Source: Lonicera japonica (Eukaryota > Streptophyta > Magnoliopsida > Dipsacales > Caprifoliaceae). Taken from it: 64,000 nt of DNA. Position numbers and translations under genes: made by a program. Shown here in pieces: positions 1-12,116 of the stretch. The DNA lies in the NCBI GenBank assembly GCA_021464415.1, contig CM038466.1, positions 32,704,833 to 32,768,832 of the forward strand, in the 5' to 3' direction. Under the pieces are notes generated by a model. That model was not told the DNA's origin, made no database searches, and saw only the letters and a program-made list of their open reading frames with translations. Positions within the stretch are counted from its first letter, which is position 1. Each line of letters begins with the position of its first letter.

Positions 1-2972
1 ACCCCTTTTCCACTTATTACTGCCTCAAAGAAACCAGCTGCGGCCAAAATAGGACCAGGCCTGGTAGCAACAGCACCAATAGGATATTTAGCAGAAATGT
101 GCAGCCCAAATATGGCATCAACATTATCAAGTACTCCTGTTTCTAGCATTTTCTTCGCTCCTCCGCCTCCCTCCTCAGCTGGTTGGAAAACCAAAACTAC
201 GGTTCCCTGTCGTCAACAATAGAAAATTATTAATAATTAATCCACAAAAAATTGACAAAAAGTCTTGAATGTTGATTATCATCTCGTAAAGAGGAAAACA
301 AATAACTGCGACACATCAGAGTGCGTCAGATTGCACTTGTTTTCCAGTGGAAATGCTCAAAATTCCATATTTTCCATCTTCGATGGCGTTTGATTGCATA
401 ATATTCTATTGATTAGTTACATGGTACAACTTGGTTTTGTGTAATTTTCTTCTCCATGTAATTCGTAAACCATTTCCCACCTAAGTTGTTCTTTTGGAAA
501 GCTTTCCATGTAAAACTATTACAATGAATTGAATTGTTTTCTATGTCAACCAATCAAACACATGCTAAGAGAATGAAATATCTGAATAGCGCATCCATTG
601 AATAAGTTTATGAAATCTTCTAACCATTTTGTTAAAACTATTTGACTCCAGCCAATATTCTATGCTAGACAAACTAAGATTTTCCAACTGGCTTTTCCTC
701 TTGGATTGCTCTATTGGCAAAGCATAAGCTGCCCCAACCAAAGTAATATCGCGTCTTTAGAACATAAAGCAAAATCGTTTAAAAAAATAAATAAAAATAA
801 CTTATGTACATGCACAACTTCAATTTCCAGCACCACAAACCCACAACTGATAATTAGGCAAATAATCTCAAAAGAACAATCTTTTCTTGCTTATGTCATG
901 TTACTTCCATTTTACCAACATGATTTACAGTATTCTGATCAGCCAAACGCATTTGCAAATATCTTCAGATGCGTCTACGGATTTCTTGTTGTTTTTTCCT
1001 ATCAGAAACAAAAGATGATTTACAGTATTCTGATCAGTCAAACGCATATGCAAATAACTTCAGACGCGTGTACGGATTTCTTGTTGTTTTTTCCTATCAG
1101 AAACAAAAAATTCTTAATAAAACAGTAACATATTTTGATCAAATGTCAAAGATTTGTCCAAACTCAGAGAGGGGCCAGTTTAAAATTCTGTTACATGCCG
1201 TAGCTTCTACTTCATCTTAATTATATTCTAACCATGATGCTGGCTCCATAGATACACAACCACTATAATGAATTGACCCGTGCTAGTAAACTGCATAAAA
1301 TATTTAATTCTTTATGTCGGTAAGTAGAATCAGTGAGAAAAAGACATGTATCTTATAACAAATTAGGAATACAAAGAAAGGAACCTGTAAATCTTTGTGA
1401 TTCTGTTGAATTATCTTTGCTGCACCAAGAAGCATGGCAACATGGGCATCGTGTCCGCAACCATGCATTCTCCCAGCAACTTTACTTTTATGCTCCCATT
1501 CTACGCCCTCCTGTACCAATAGGAAAACCCCCCCATTAGCTTCAAATTTTTTTCAATAAACCCTCAAAACCATAGTTCCAAAGAATCAATAGCAAATGCG
1601 TAGTACTAATACTGAATAATTCCAACGGAATTGAATTGGTTTTCCTGAAATACTCACAGAGAAATGTTAAATGCACAAGGTGTTTCACAAAAAGTTTATC
1701 CACAAACACATGTGCTGCTGTCGTCTTATTTGGGACCCACCACTAATTATATCACTTTATCCCAGATCATACTTAACACGTTTGTGAATCAACTTTTTGT
1801 GAAGTATTTTGTGTGTTTGGCATTTTACAATTTCACCTAGTTAAAGATGAAAGGGTAAAATTATAGTCACCTATTTTGGGTAGTTTTTTGTTCAATTAGA
1901 TAATGAATAAACGCAGACAATATAACTATGCAACCTTAGACAAAAACAGTGAATAAATTTCAATTCTACTAAGCGTTTTCACCGTTTCTATTTTACCCCA
2001 AAACCAATGGCTCTAATGCAAATTTGCAATCACCCAACTAATCAATGGGAAGGATCATCTCGTGTTCAAGTGTTGACTACTCAGATCTTGTCAAGAATGA
2101 ACTTAATCTATACCAGATTCGTTCTATATATGAATAATCAGTTGCATCTAATCAGATTTGTGCCATGTATTCCTCTTGTTTCAGTAGTGTCCAGCCGTTT
2201 ATGACCCAAATTTAATAATACACAAATCAATGTTTAAGACTTTGAGCAATGCTACGCGGCTCAAAAAAAATCCCAAAAGCAAGTGTAAATGCATTTCAAC
2301 ACTCATCGCTTTCTTTCTCATAGTTCAAAGCATTAATAAATGCATCTCAACAACTCATCACTTTTTCTCCCATTATCTAGTACAAATGCATGGTTTTTAT
2401 TCTTCTGGTCTACAACATTTGGGACACACTTTTGTGCTACATAACATTTAAACTTACTTTTGGAATTTTTTTGAATAATGTAACATTGCTAGGAACATAA
2501 ACCCATAAGTTATCAACTCCACACATACAACTATAATATATCCATATATACACATATATACATATATACAAACACAATACATACATAGCAGATACACCGA
2601 ATTCACACCAACCTGCATAGCAAGAGCATCCATATCAGCTCTGATAGCAACAAAAGGTGGTTTCCCAGTCCCAATAAACCCAACAACACCAGTAATAGCA
2701 ACTGGGTATATATAGGGAATCCCCATTTTATCAAGTTCAGTTCTAATAAGCTTACTGGTTTCAAATTCCTCAAAACCAAGTTCCGGGTTTTCATGTATAG
2801 TCCTTCTAATACCCACCATCCACTCCACAAGTTCTTGCTCTTTGGCTAAATTGAGGAAATTCAGTGGGATTTTGGCCAATTCTTCTTTGATCAAAGAAGA
2901 ATTTGAGAAAATGGGTTTTTGCAAGAAGATTAGGAGAGTGAAAATTGAAGTGACCCATTTGATCAAAGCCAT
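1..2972 (-). CDS. IAA-amino acid hydrolase, IAR3/ILL4-like (M20 amidohydrolase), partial
   Basis: This family releases free auxin from IAA-amino acid (or jasmonate-amino acid) conjugates, normally in the ER. Three exons are seen: 2613-2972 (120 codons, start codon at 2970-2972), 1385-1510 (42 codons) and <1-206; introns 1511-2612 and 207-1384 have GT..AG ends and phase 0. Residues 1-24 are a hydrophobic signal peptide. Family hallmarks are [19 protein letters not shown] and ADMDALAMQ in exon 1, the metal-binding stretch MHGCGHDAH in exon 2, and [12 protein letters not shown] with [19 protein letters not shown] in exon 3. The EWEHKSK and [21 protein letters not shown] wording is closest to IAR3/ILL5/ILL4 rather than ILR1 or ILL3 as I recall them. 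The rest, with the dimerisation domain and C terminus, lies beyond the left edge. I see no lesion. Confidence 0.9.
921..1110. repeat. two-copy 95-bp tandem duplication in an intron
   Basis: Two adjacent copies, 921-1015 and 1016-1110, start with tgatttacagtattctgatc and differ at only a few positions. They lie inside intron 2 of the IAA-amino acid hydrolase gene and create overlapping spurious plus-strand ORFs. Confidence 0.85.
2536..2585. repeat. TA/CA-type microsatellite
   Basis: An irregular run of tatatatacaca units at the 5' end of intron 1 of the hydrolase gene, starting about 30 bases downstream (minus strand) of its splice donor. Confidence 0.5.
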
Positions 2973-3059
2973 GAATGTGGTAGAGGAGGGTTTTGAGAAA
3001 GGGGTTTTTTGGTGATGAATTCAAGTGAAGTTTGTTGTGTATTGAGTCTATTGACAAAA

Positions 3060-5178
3060 GTTAACAAAAGTGATCTCGGGGGAAAGCGGCTTAATGAATT
3101 CGATAAAATGAGATGCCACGTTATGCTTTCCAATGTAATTATTTATGTTTTTTGATAACGCGATAAAAATAAAAATAGATATTATGATAATATTTTTTTA
3201 TTTTTAAAAGTTTTTTTTAGATAATGTTTTAATGTGACATAATTTTTTTTTCTCTACATATTTTTATTTTTAAAACTTTTAAATATTTTTATTATAATTT
3301 TATAATTTATTTATTAATAAAAATAACACATTAAAAAAGTATGTATCAAGATTTATCAAACAAGACCTATTTTATATATAAAATTATTATTTTATTTTTT
3401 ATAAATTTATTAATAAATAATCTTTTGAGCAAACTTGTTTGAAATGGTTTTTATACGACTTGTCCATAGACTTTTTTATATTATATAAGAAAGACATGCT
3501 TATATATCTACGATCAAGAGGTATCCAATTTATTTTTGTATTAAAAATGCTCTTAGATTTTTAGGTTGTATTCTTCGCACCAAATTAAGAGAACGAATAA
3601 AATTAAATATTTTTATTCTATATTCTATCAGTTTTTGAGGTTTCCTGAATCTTCAATTTCCCTGTATTCATGATTGTTTTATTTTGTTGGAATTTTAGCC
3701 CATTATAATATTATTTTTTTTTGAATATTAATATTGGCACCCTGAAAAATTATTGTAAATATTCTTATAAAAAAAAAGTGTTTCGATTGTTGTTTCCATC
3801 CCATTTATATTAACTTAATACAAAAGTTAATTAAATCAATAATAGTATAGTTAATCCTTAACTAATTAAACTACTCTACCAAAATTTATCCACCATCTAC
3901 ATTATTTTTAGTCATTTTCAAAATTCATCCACCATCTTCACCATTTTCAACCAACTGAGTTTTGTTAGATATTTTTGTTTGCACCAAAACAGCTATCAAA
4001 GCAACTATTGATCAATGCAACATAATTTAAAATTAAGTAACATTTGATCCAACACAAAACAAACAAAACATTAAGTTTGAGTATGGAAAAGGTTTACTCG
4101 ATTCCCCATAACCTAATTACAGGCATGAACACTCAGTTGTGATCCGCCAAATGACATTAAACACACTCAGTTGCTCTCAACCGAATGAAAGTCCAGAAAA
4201 TGTGTTTAATGTCATTCGGTTGAGAGCAACCGAGTGTCATTCGGCGGATCACAATCGAGTGTTCATACCTACAACTCGGTTACGGAGAACCAAGTAAACC
4301 TTCTTCGTGTATTAAGTAAATGTAATTGTGTTGTTTGTTTATATACTTGTTGCATATGTTATAAAAATATATAAACTGAGAAGATTAAGATGGAGACGAT
4401 TGAATAGAATAAATCATAAGTTTTCAATTTTGTATGATGGAATTATAAATTTTATTCGTTGGAAGTGGAGATGGAGATAATTGAATATACACATTGATCT
4501 CTTGTGTTTTGTTTAAAAATGGTTACTATTTATTAATGAAGGTAGGGTTAATTATTAATTATAATTAAACTTTATTTTTAATTATATGTGTGAGTTGTAT
4601 GCAGTAAATAAGAGTGTTAACACGATAAAAGTGTAAAAGTGTGAGTGTTAGTAAGAGTGTTACTAAGACTTTTGAGAATGTTTTTTTTCTCATACATTTT
4701 GGGAAGAATCATTAGGATCTTTTTAGCATTTTTTTTATATTTTCTTAAATTGATAATTAAAGCCTTTTCATATTAACATTTACATTCAACTGGATGAAGA
4801 TATTTTAGTAAAGTAAATATTTATTTGATTATCACTTTTATTTGAGCCAAATAATGGAAAGGAATTCTCTATTTTAAGAAAAAAAGGTTTTCTAGAATAT
4901 ATAACTCTAATTCTTTTTTTAAATCTTTAACCAAATGAGCCCTAAGTCCGTGAAACTTATATTAATGTGGAATACAAGCATCTGATGGCATATAATTTCA
5001 GGGTGCTGGTAAAAGCACCATAAAAAATAATTTTAACACCCTTATTCAAAAAAAATGTATTCAAATGGTTAGATTATCTGTTTTGAACGCACCCATATAC
5101 TTTAAACTCAACTGGTCTCTTTGTTCATCGTTGGTAACTTCTTCAAACTACTGTCATTAACTACTACTCTTTCAAGTT
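3060..5178. other. intergenic region upstream of the hydrolase gene
   Basis: Very AT-rich, with no ORF or exon I can support. The proximal part should hold the promoter of the minus-strand hydrolase gene, but I cannot assign a TATA box or start site. It contains the inverted repeat at 4091-4300. Confidence 0.5.
4091..4300. repeat. long imperfect inverted repeat (fold-back hairpin)
   Basis: The left arm, 4091-4188, and right arm, 4212-4300, are reverse complements of each other apart from scattered mismatches and one indel of about 9 bases in the left arm. The inner ends are nearly perfect: the left arm ends ttgctctcaaccgaatga and the right arm begins tcattcggttgagagcaa. The loop is about 23 bases. 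Weaker complementarity may continue outwards. It could be a fold-back MITE or a young hairpin RNA locus; no gene is needed to explain it. Confidence 0.75.
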
Positions 5179-5193
5179 CATGAAACCAATTTT

Positions 5194-5341
5194 TTTATTT
5201 ATTTTTTTTTTTTTTTTTGGTTCCCCACGGGGTGTCCGGGCCAGCTTTCGCGCACCTCGACTAATCCCCGCTCGCGGTTCGTGGCTGCCGCTGGCCAAGC
5301 ATTATTTTGACAACGCCGGGGTTCGACCTTGGGAGCTCCAA
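5194..5341 (-). mobile_element. SINE with poly(A) tail, probably 5'-truncated
   Basis: A GC-rich 148-bp insert in AT-rich DNA, flanked by a perfect 15-bp target duplication, catgaaaccaatttt, at 5179-5193 and 5342-5356. Reading the minus strand, it starts next to a tRNA-type box B-like motif (ggtcgaacc), contains the stretch complementary to gtccgggccagc, which I recall from plant SINEs, and ends in a poly(A) tail (the T run at 5200-5218). No box A is visible before box B, which suggests 5' truncation. Confidence 0.75.
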
Positions 5342-5356
5342 CATGAAACCAATTTT

Positions 5357-6354
5357 ATGATCTAAATTAAACAGGAAATTGCTCTTATAAAGCCTTTTAG
5401 TAATTTCAAAATGTATATGTCATTCAGATCTCCCCTAAACAATTATAAACTAATAAAACCATTAAAACATAAGTAAAATAAAAATTCATATCCTAAACTG
5501 TTGATGCTTTAATAAACATTTTTTTTCCACGTATAAATGTCTAATGATTGGACATGTGCACATAAAGAAATAAAATTCGTAGGACAAACACCTATAAAAT
5601 GCAACAAGTAAAGTTTCGGAATGCACTCCCAAAGGAATGTTGTGAACCCAAAAGAAAAACTAGGAAAAAAAAAACACCAAAAAAAACAAAAAAAAAACAT
5701 AACTTACAATAGAGAAACATAGCAGGATTAAGAATGATTTAATTTTAATGATTATGGATTTTTATGAAAAAATCAACTTATTGCAACGAGGACTTGTCCC
5801 ATTCTAATTTAAAATATATGACAGAATATAACACAAACTATTAATGCCAATTTAACTTTTCATTTTATAATAGATAAAGTGAAGTACTAATATAAATTCT
5901 AAAAAACTAAAAAAAATGTTCTCTTCTACATATGAAATAATTTTGTCCCCAAGAGGAAAAAATTCGATTTTAATTTTTAGTGATGAGAATTGTAGCAACA
6001 TGTATAGTTTTATTTTTAGACATTTTTATTAGGGTGCTTTAACAAGTTAGGGTGATTTTCTAATTTTCAAATTTGGATATAGATGCTTAAATATTGAGTG
6101 TCAATACTAATTATTTAAGGTACTTTTACCGGCGCGTACAATTTTATTGTTAATTAAAATCAAGTATTTTTAATTCCATCAAATACTCTTTGGCTGCAAA
6201 TTCTGACTGTACACGTGGCACTCATCAACGGGCAGGAATAGGAATTGTGTTACTGGCTCTGGTCTTTCCTTCCATCAATAATACTCCGGTCCATGAACAT
6301 GCTCCTGTTCGGCTGCTCCTAATGATGATATATAAACTATATATCGAAAAATTT
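5357..6354. other. intergenic, no gene seen
   Basis: AT-rich non-coding DNA. Its 3' part, about 6153-6320, resembles the two flanks of the MULE-like MITE at 46554-47373 (see findings). Nothing else is supported. Confidence 0.4.
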
Positions 6355-6729
6355 AAGGACTTTAATTCAAGAACCTTATTTATGGATTGGATCATTTAAT
6401 ATATTTCTCTATGAAAGATTTTAATAAAATTTGATAGGAATGTTTTTTATCATGTGTAGAACATTTTCATTAAATTTTATCAAAAAATTCAACCGTGAAA
6501 TAGGTTAATTATATGATTGAAAAATATTAGTCCAGAAATAGATAAATAAAATTTAATATTTTTTCAATCTTGTAGTTAATTCACTTTTTTGATGAATAGT
6601 TTTATGAAATTTGGTGGAAATGTTCTACATAAGATGAAGAATATCCCCACCAAATTTTATCAAAAATTTTTATCAAAAAGGGTGCCAAATAGTCCAGTTT
6701 ATAAATAAAGTTCTTAAAATAAGGCCCTT
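6355..6729. mobile_element. MITE with 36-bp imperfect terminal inverted repeats
   Basis: The left terminus begins aaggactttaattcaagaa. The right terminus, reverse-complemented, begins aagggccttattttaagaa. About 28 of 36 positions match. The interior is AT-rich and non-coding. I could not identify a target duplication, so the superfamily is left open. Confidence 0.55.
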
Positions 6730-6885
6730 CCTTGAAATACACCCCACATCAACATATGGCCTCTCTTATAAGTTTTCATTTTTTTTAAAGACAGTGATAA
6801 TCTATATGGATTATTCCGTATCAAAAAAAAAATCATACATATAATTTATATAATAAGATAGAATATTTTTTTTTATTTTAAAAAT

Positions 6886-7020
6886 TGTAGGTCGGAAAAT
6901 ACCCTAGAGGGGGGTGAATAGGATTTTTAAAACTTAATGCCGAAATTTAAAACTTTTCGAAAATGTTTAAGTAAAAACTTATGTTGTTTACCAAGTTAAC
7001 AAGTACACAAATTTTATCTT
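6886..7020 (-). repeat. 3' LTR remnant of the deleted Copia element
   Basis: Matches 9333-9446, starting tgtaggtcggaaaatacc versus tgtgggtcggaaaatacc. The match runs cleanly to about 6978, then with an indel to a shared acaaattttatc at 7009-7020. That is also where integrase coding sequence begins, so it marks the deletion junction. Confidence 0.7.
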
Positions 7021-9276
7021 TAATAAGTTTAGTTTTAGGCAATCCTTTAACTAATTCTATTTTAGATAATTTGTGAATTAAATTCATATTAGCATGACCT
7101 AATCTTTTATGCCATAACTAAGAAACATCATTCAATACAGATAAACATTTAATATCTTGTTGAGACAAATCATCAAGTTCAAGAGTATATACGTTATTAG
7201 ATCCATAAGCAACAAACAAGATATAATTATCACTAATATTTTTAACAATGCAACATTCAGATTTAAAAATAATTTCATAACCTTTATCACACAATTGACT
7301 AATACTAAGCAAATTATGTTTTAAACTGTCAACAAGTAGAATATTATCAATATAAGAAGATTTCTTACCAACTTTACCTAAATCAATAATTTTGTCTTTG
7401 GCGTTGTCTCTAAATGTGATGTTGCCTCCTTATTTAGAAGTGAAACTCAAGAAATTTCTCTTTTCTTTCGTCATATGTTTCGAGCATCCACTATCCAATA
7501 ACCATTTTATTTTGCTAGATTTTGCTCTCTTACAAACCTACACCAAAATCTTAAGCAACTTCTCTTTTGGTACCCAAAATAAGTTGGGTCCTTTGGGATT
7601 AGCGTACATAGTGGTTCCTTAGGAATCCAAGCAAGTTTGTTCTTAGCAAAATTCTTTTCTTTGTAATAACAAGAATGTGCACTATGAGTATTTCTTCCAC
7701 TAAATGAATAAAGATTAGTGGGATTATGCGGTGTGTATGTTTTGAAGAAATTTTTGTAATCCTTTTGGTTATGGATTTGATTGTAATCCAAATCGGCTTT
7801 ATCAAAGACACACCTTTGTACTCCCAATAGTTCATCCAAGTTATCTTTTCCATTTGTGAACTTGGTTAGACTATTAGTTAAATCCTTTACTTTTTCTTTC
7901 AAATCTTCATTTTCTCGTGCAAGTAAGTTTGAAGTCTCCTTTTCTTTTCCCTTTTTCAAATAGTTGATTTCCTTTTTAAAATCAATATTTTCCTTTTCTA
8001 AAGTTTCACATTTGACAGAAGTAACGGAATTTTCTTTCTTGAGATTTGCATATCTTTTCGAAAAAATTTTAAATTTAATATGTAATTCTTCAAACATGGT
8101 AAATAATTCATCATATTCATTATGTACACTCTCATTATCATCAAAATTATCACTAAATGAGCTATAGTTAGAATTTAACTCATCTTCATTTGCCATAAGA
8201 CAAAGGTTGGCCGTTTCTTCATCGCTAGAATCGGCATCCGATTCTCCTTCTTCGGAATCGCTCCATGTTCCTTTTAGTGCATGCTTCACTTGTTTGAATA
8301 CTTTATCTCGTTTATCCCTTTTCTCCTTCTTTCTAACGGGACAATTTGGCTTGATATGACCGGATTCATGACAATAATAGCACTTTTTGATTTCTTCATT
8401 TTCTCCTTTTTGTTGATTTGATCGATCGTTGTTTCTTCTAGAGGATGATGGATATTTGTTATCCTTTCCTTGAGAATTTTTCTTAGCTAGAAATTTTATA
8501 AATTTTTTAGATAGAAGCGCCATGTCTTCATCACCATCCATTAATACATCATTATATTCATGTTGGATAGTTTTGAGAGCTAAAGTTTTCTTTGATTTTG
8601 TATCCTCTTCTTCTTCTCTTTGAAGTTCCTTCTCATGAGTTTTTAGAGATCCCAAAAGCTCGTCCATGTTGAGTGTTTTGAGATTCTTTGCTTCTTGAAT
8701 CGCCGTCACTTTTGGACGCCACTTCTTTGGAAGAATCCTAAGAATTTTTTTTATCTTATCTTCATTAGAATAAACTTTTCCAAGAAGATCCAAATCATTA
8801 GTAATAATAGAAAATCTACTATACATGGAAGCAAGAGCTTCATTAGGCTCCATTTTAAATAATTCATAATCATGAACAAGCATATTTATGTTATCGTCTT
8901 TAACTTGAGTGGTTCCTTCGTAGGTAACCTCAAGTTTATCCCAAATTTCTTTGGCCGTTTTACAACTATAAATTTTGTTATATTCATCTATGCTTAATGC
9001 ACAATTTAAAGCATTTAAGGCTCTAGCATTATATTGAATTTTCTTAATATCATTTTCATCATACTCGGACATTTTCTTAGGAACAATTTTTCCACTATCA
9101 TCTATTTTGGTAATTTCATGGGGTCCTTCAAGTATAACTCTCCATTGTTCAAAATCACTAGATTGTAAAAATATACTCATTCTACTTTTCCAATAGCTAT
9201 AAATTTTACCATCAAATAGAGGTGGTCTATGGGTGGAGAGACATTCGGAAAGACCGGTTTCTTGATATATAGACAT
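7021..9276 (-). pseudogene. Copia gag-protease-integrase start, broken
   Basis: The start is set at 9276 (MSIYQETG); the ORF stays open from there to 7507. The first ~230 residues are a Copia gag domain (RPPLFDGKIYSYWKSRM, then the region for RNA-packaging). The zinc knuckle CYYCHESGHIKPNC (C-x2-C-x4-H-x4-C) is near residue 297, followed by an acidic segment and a coiled-coil-like stretch. A frameshift near 7560-7600 moves the protease (WLLDSGCSKHMT, catalytic D-S-G) into another frame. It is followed by one stop, then the GAG-pre-integrase region (LLSISQLCDKGYEI and WHKRLGHANMNLI) with another stop near 7116. Coding sequence ends at the deletion junction near 7010-7020; no integrase core, RT or RNase H remains. 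Confidence 0.85.
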
Positions 9277-9318
9277 GATCGTAAACTCTAAGATTGTTAA
9301 ATCAAAATAAGAGTACAC

Positions 9319-9330
9319 CCTCTGATACCA
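9319..9330 (-). other. primer binding site (initiator tRNA-Met type)
   Basis: The minus strand reads TGGTATCAGAGG two bases inside the 5' LTR, the usual plant Copia PBS. Confidence 0.85.
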
Positions 9331-9332
9331 AT

Positions 9333-10957
9333 TGTGGGTCGGAAAATACCCTAGAGGGGGATGAATAGGGTTTTTAAAACTTAATGCGGAAATTTAAAAC
9401 TTTTCGAAAATGTTTAAGTAAAACAATTTACTAAACAAATTTTATCAAGGAATGTAAGCAAATAAACAATCAAGCACAAGAGAAAATAATTAAGCAATCT
9501 CAAATAATTTAAACAATTAATAATTAAGAGATTGAGTTAGAAAGATTGAACTGATCGAAGTCGAAGATTTTTTTGTCCACACGGTTCAGCTTGTTTCCCT
9601 ACTCCGCACTCGGTTAGTTCCCCGAGAATTTTTACTATAACTGATCTCCTTTCGGGTGAAGATCAAACCTCTACAAGTGTATTCTTATCACACACTCTCA
9701 CAAGTATTGAAAACACCTTCAATACTTTCACAAGAAATCCCTCTTGCTAATCTATGAGATACACCTCTCACAATTATGATTCAAATGAGTTTTGGTGACA
9801 AACACCAATGTACAATATCTCTCTTGTATATGACAAAATACAAATGAAATTCACACTAAGAGATATCAAAATCGAGCAAAATATATAGCTAAAAAATGAA
9901 GAATATGATCAATAAAATGAATTGAATAGTTGAATAACTTTGTATATATGTAAAATAAGTTTGTAGAATGATTCAAGTGTGTTAAAACATGTCTAAGACA
10001 TCATATATATAGCTTGCAAAATCATATGGCCTTTGGGGATGATTAAGAGAGGTTTTGGCTCAAAGGTATACATTTTCAAACTTTCCAACAGCTAGTTTTG
10101 ACAAAACAATTCAAAATTGTTTTGTTAATTTCTCCTAATTAGACCGTTGAATCATGCTCAAAGTTTAGTCAAAATTTTCAAGAAATGTTGTATAACTACT
10201 GTAAAAATTTCAAAATGATCGGAGTTCGGGAAGGCCTTCATATTACTGTTAGATCAAAACTGGGCAAAAATTGAGCGAATTTTAAATGTAAAATAAAAAT
10301 ATTTTTGCAATTTAATAATTTAGTTCCAAATAAAATTCTAATGATTTTTGAACCTCAAATATATGTTTCTAAGATACCTATTTTTATTATAGCTTAAAAT
10401 ATGATCATTTAAAATTAATATGAATTTATTTTAAAACTCGGTTTTTGTAAAATGATGTTTTTCAAATAAATTCAATTTCAATTTAGTTTGAATCAATCTT
10501 TAAAAGATGCATGAATATGTTTGAGCTATAGGGATTTGATCAATAAAGTATCTTTACATAAAATCTAAGCACTCATTCCATTTAATGATAATTCGAGTCT
10601 TCGTGATGCTTAATTTTCTTGTGCGTATCTGTACTTGTTTCATGTTCTTGATCCTTTTTTGGTTTTGATAACTTGTAGAACATGTGGAGATTATTCTTGT
10701 GCATATCTTCACTTGCTTGATGATCTATATATTTTCTTGGCTTTGCATAACACATGTATATCACTTGAGTTCATTTCTTGTGAGTAGAGGCGTTTGTAAA
10801 GCTTGTGTGAAATTTTGATTGCTTCGGTTTGAAGTTACACTTGGTCGGAAGATATATCGGTTAAAATGGCTATCATCATTAGAACAACCGAGTTAAATAA
10901 CACTTTATTAACTTATTGTAATTATCAAAATAAGATTAATTGACATTAAGGTCAACA
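9333..10957 (-). repeat. 5' LTR of the deleted Copia element
   Basis: A 1625-bp LTR. Reading the minus strand it begins TGTTGACCTTAATGTC and ends next to the primer binding site. Its terminal ~90 bases are repeated nearly identically at 6886-6978, the surviving end of the 3' LTR. No ORF of note. Confidence 0.8.
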
Positions 10958-10962
10958 AAAAT

Positions 10963-12116
10963 TAAAGAAACTTTTTTAAAATATTTTTTTAATGATTTAC
11001 TAACTTTTGTCACGAACTATGACCGAGTGACTCTACATAGATTTTCTTTAGATAAATAATTGTAACTTGTGTCAAATATTAATCCCTTTTTTTTCTGTTT
11101 AGCAAAACTATTAACCCCTAAAAAATCATTTTGCAATTTTAACTATCCAATTCCTTTTCTTTTTTTATCATGTTATACAAAAAAAAAAGTAGATTAAAAA
11201 ATTTCTTTAATAGTTATAAAAGAAACCTTTTATTTTAAAAGATAAAATATATGAAGTTTTATGTGATAGAGTTATGTATATATATATCAGTTTTTTCATT
11301 ATACCAACTTAAAATTTAAATTTTTAATAAAATTTAGTGGATATAATTTAGTCATCGTAGGAATTATTTTTTACCAAGTTTTATTAAAACATTATTATAT
11401 TTACCCTTTTAAGTGGACAGTTTTTCTTTTTTATTAAAAATATAATTCTCCTCTTTATAGCATGGTATGTGCCTGTCAAAAAAATAAATCTTATAAATTT
11501 TTGACTTTTTGGGAGAGTTCTGGATCAAAAATTCTTTTAAAGGTAAGGTGATTTAGCCCAAAGAAATTACTCCCTTCGTCCTAAATTGCTGGTCCTTTTT
11601 GGAGAATCCAACTTATTAAAGACCCAACATTATCATTGTACTTTTTGATTAATTTACATTAATTTTTCTTTTTTACCTTTTACTTTATTTAAAACTTTTA
11701 CTTGAAAAGTGAAAATACAAAAGGGCAAAATAAGTATGTATTTATCTTTTATGAAAAGTGGACATTTATTTTAGGATATCCAAAAAAAAGAAAGATGGAC
11801 TAGCAATTTGGAACGGAGGGAGTAAGAGATTTTTGTCACCAAGTCAGCAAATTGCTGTTAATCAGTAAAAAGGTTGATAAATTTGTAATAAAAGTGCTTT
11901 ACTGAAAAAAAAAATGTATAAAAAGAATTTGTTATTTACTTTTACAATTCAACAAGAAAAAATATGTTATGCTTTGGAATTTAGGCAAACTTATCATTAT
12001 ATTTTATTTTCATGTATCCAAAAATTGCTTGAATTCTTCTCAAAAAATAAAAATAAATAAAAAATTAAACATTGCTTGAATTAATAAGGGTCGGTGATCG
12101 ATTGTTGTTTTTGCAG
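10963..12116. other. intergenic, AT-rich, holding one Stowaway MITE
   Basis: No ORF. Apart from the MITE at 11570-11822, I see only A/T-rich sequence. I searched it for a first exon belonging to the AGP-like exon at 12117 and found none. Confidence 0.4.
11570..11822. mobile_element. Stowaway-type (Tc1/mariner) MITE
   Basis: 253 bp with a TA duplication on each side (11568-11569, 11823-11824). The left end begins ctcccttcgtcctaaattgc and the right end, reverse-complemented, begins ctccctccgttccaaattgc. This is the canonical CTCCCTCCGT terminus. Non-coding. Confidence 0.85.

Larger units (their letters stand above)
6886..10957 (-). mobile_element. Ty1/Copia retrotransposon, internally deleted, target duplication preserved
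   Basis: The outer ends are TG..CA (TG at 6886, CA at 10956-10957) and are flanked by a 5-bp target duplication, aaaat, at 6881-6885 and 10958-10962. In element orientation (minus) the order is full 5' LTR (10957-9333), primer binding site, gag, protease, start of integrase, then an abrupt join to the last ~125 bases of the 3' LTR. The rest of pol and most of the 3' LTR are gone. The long LTR and the motif complementary to ataccctagaggggg suggest the SIRE/Maximus lineage, but that is a guess. Confidence 0.85.
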
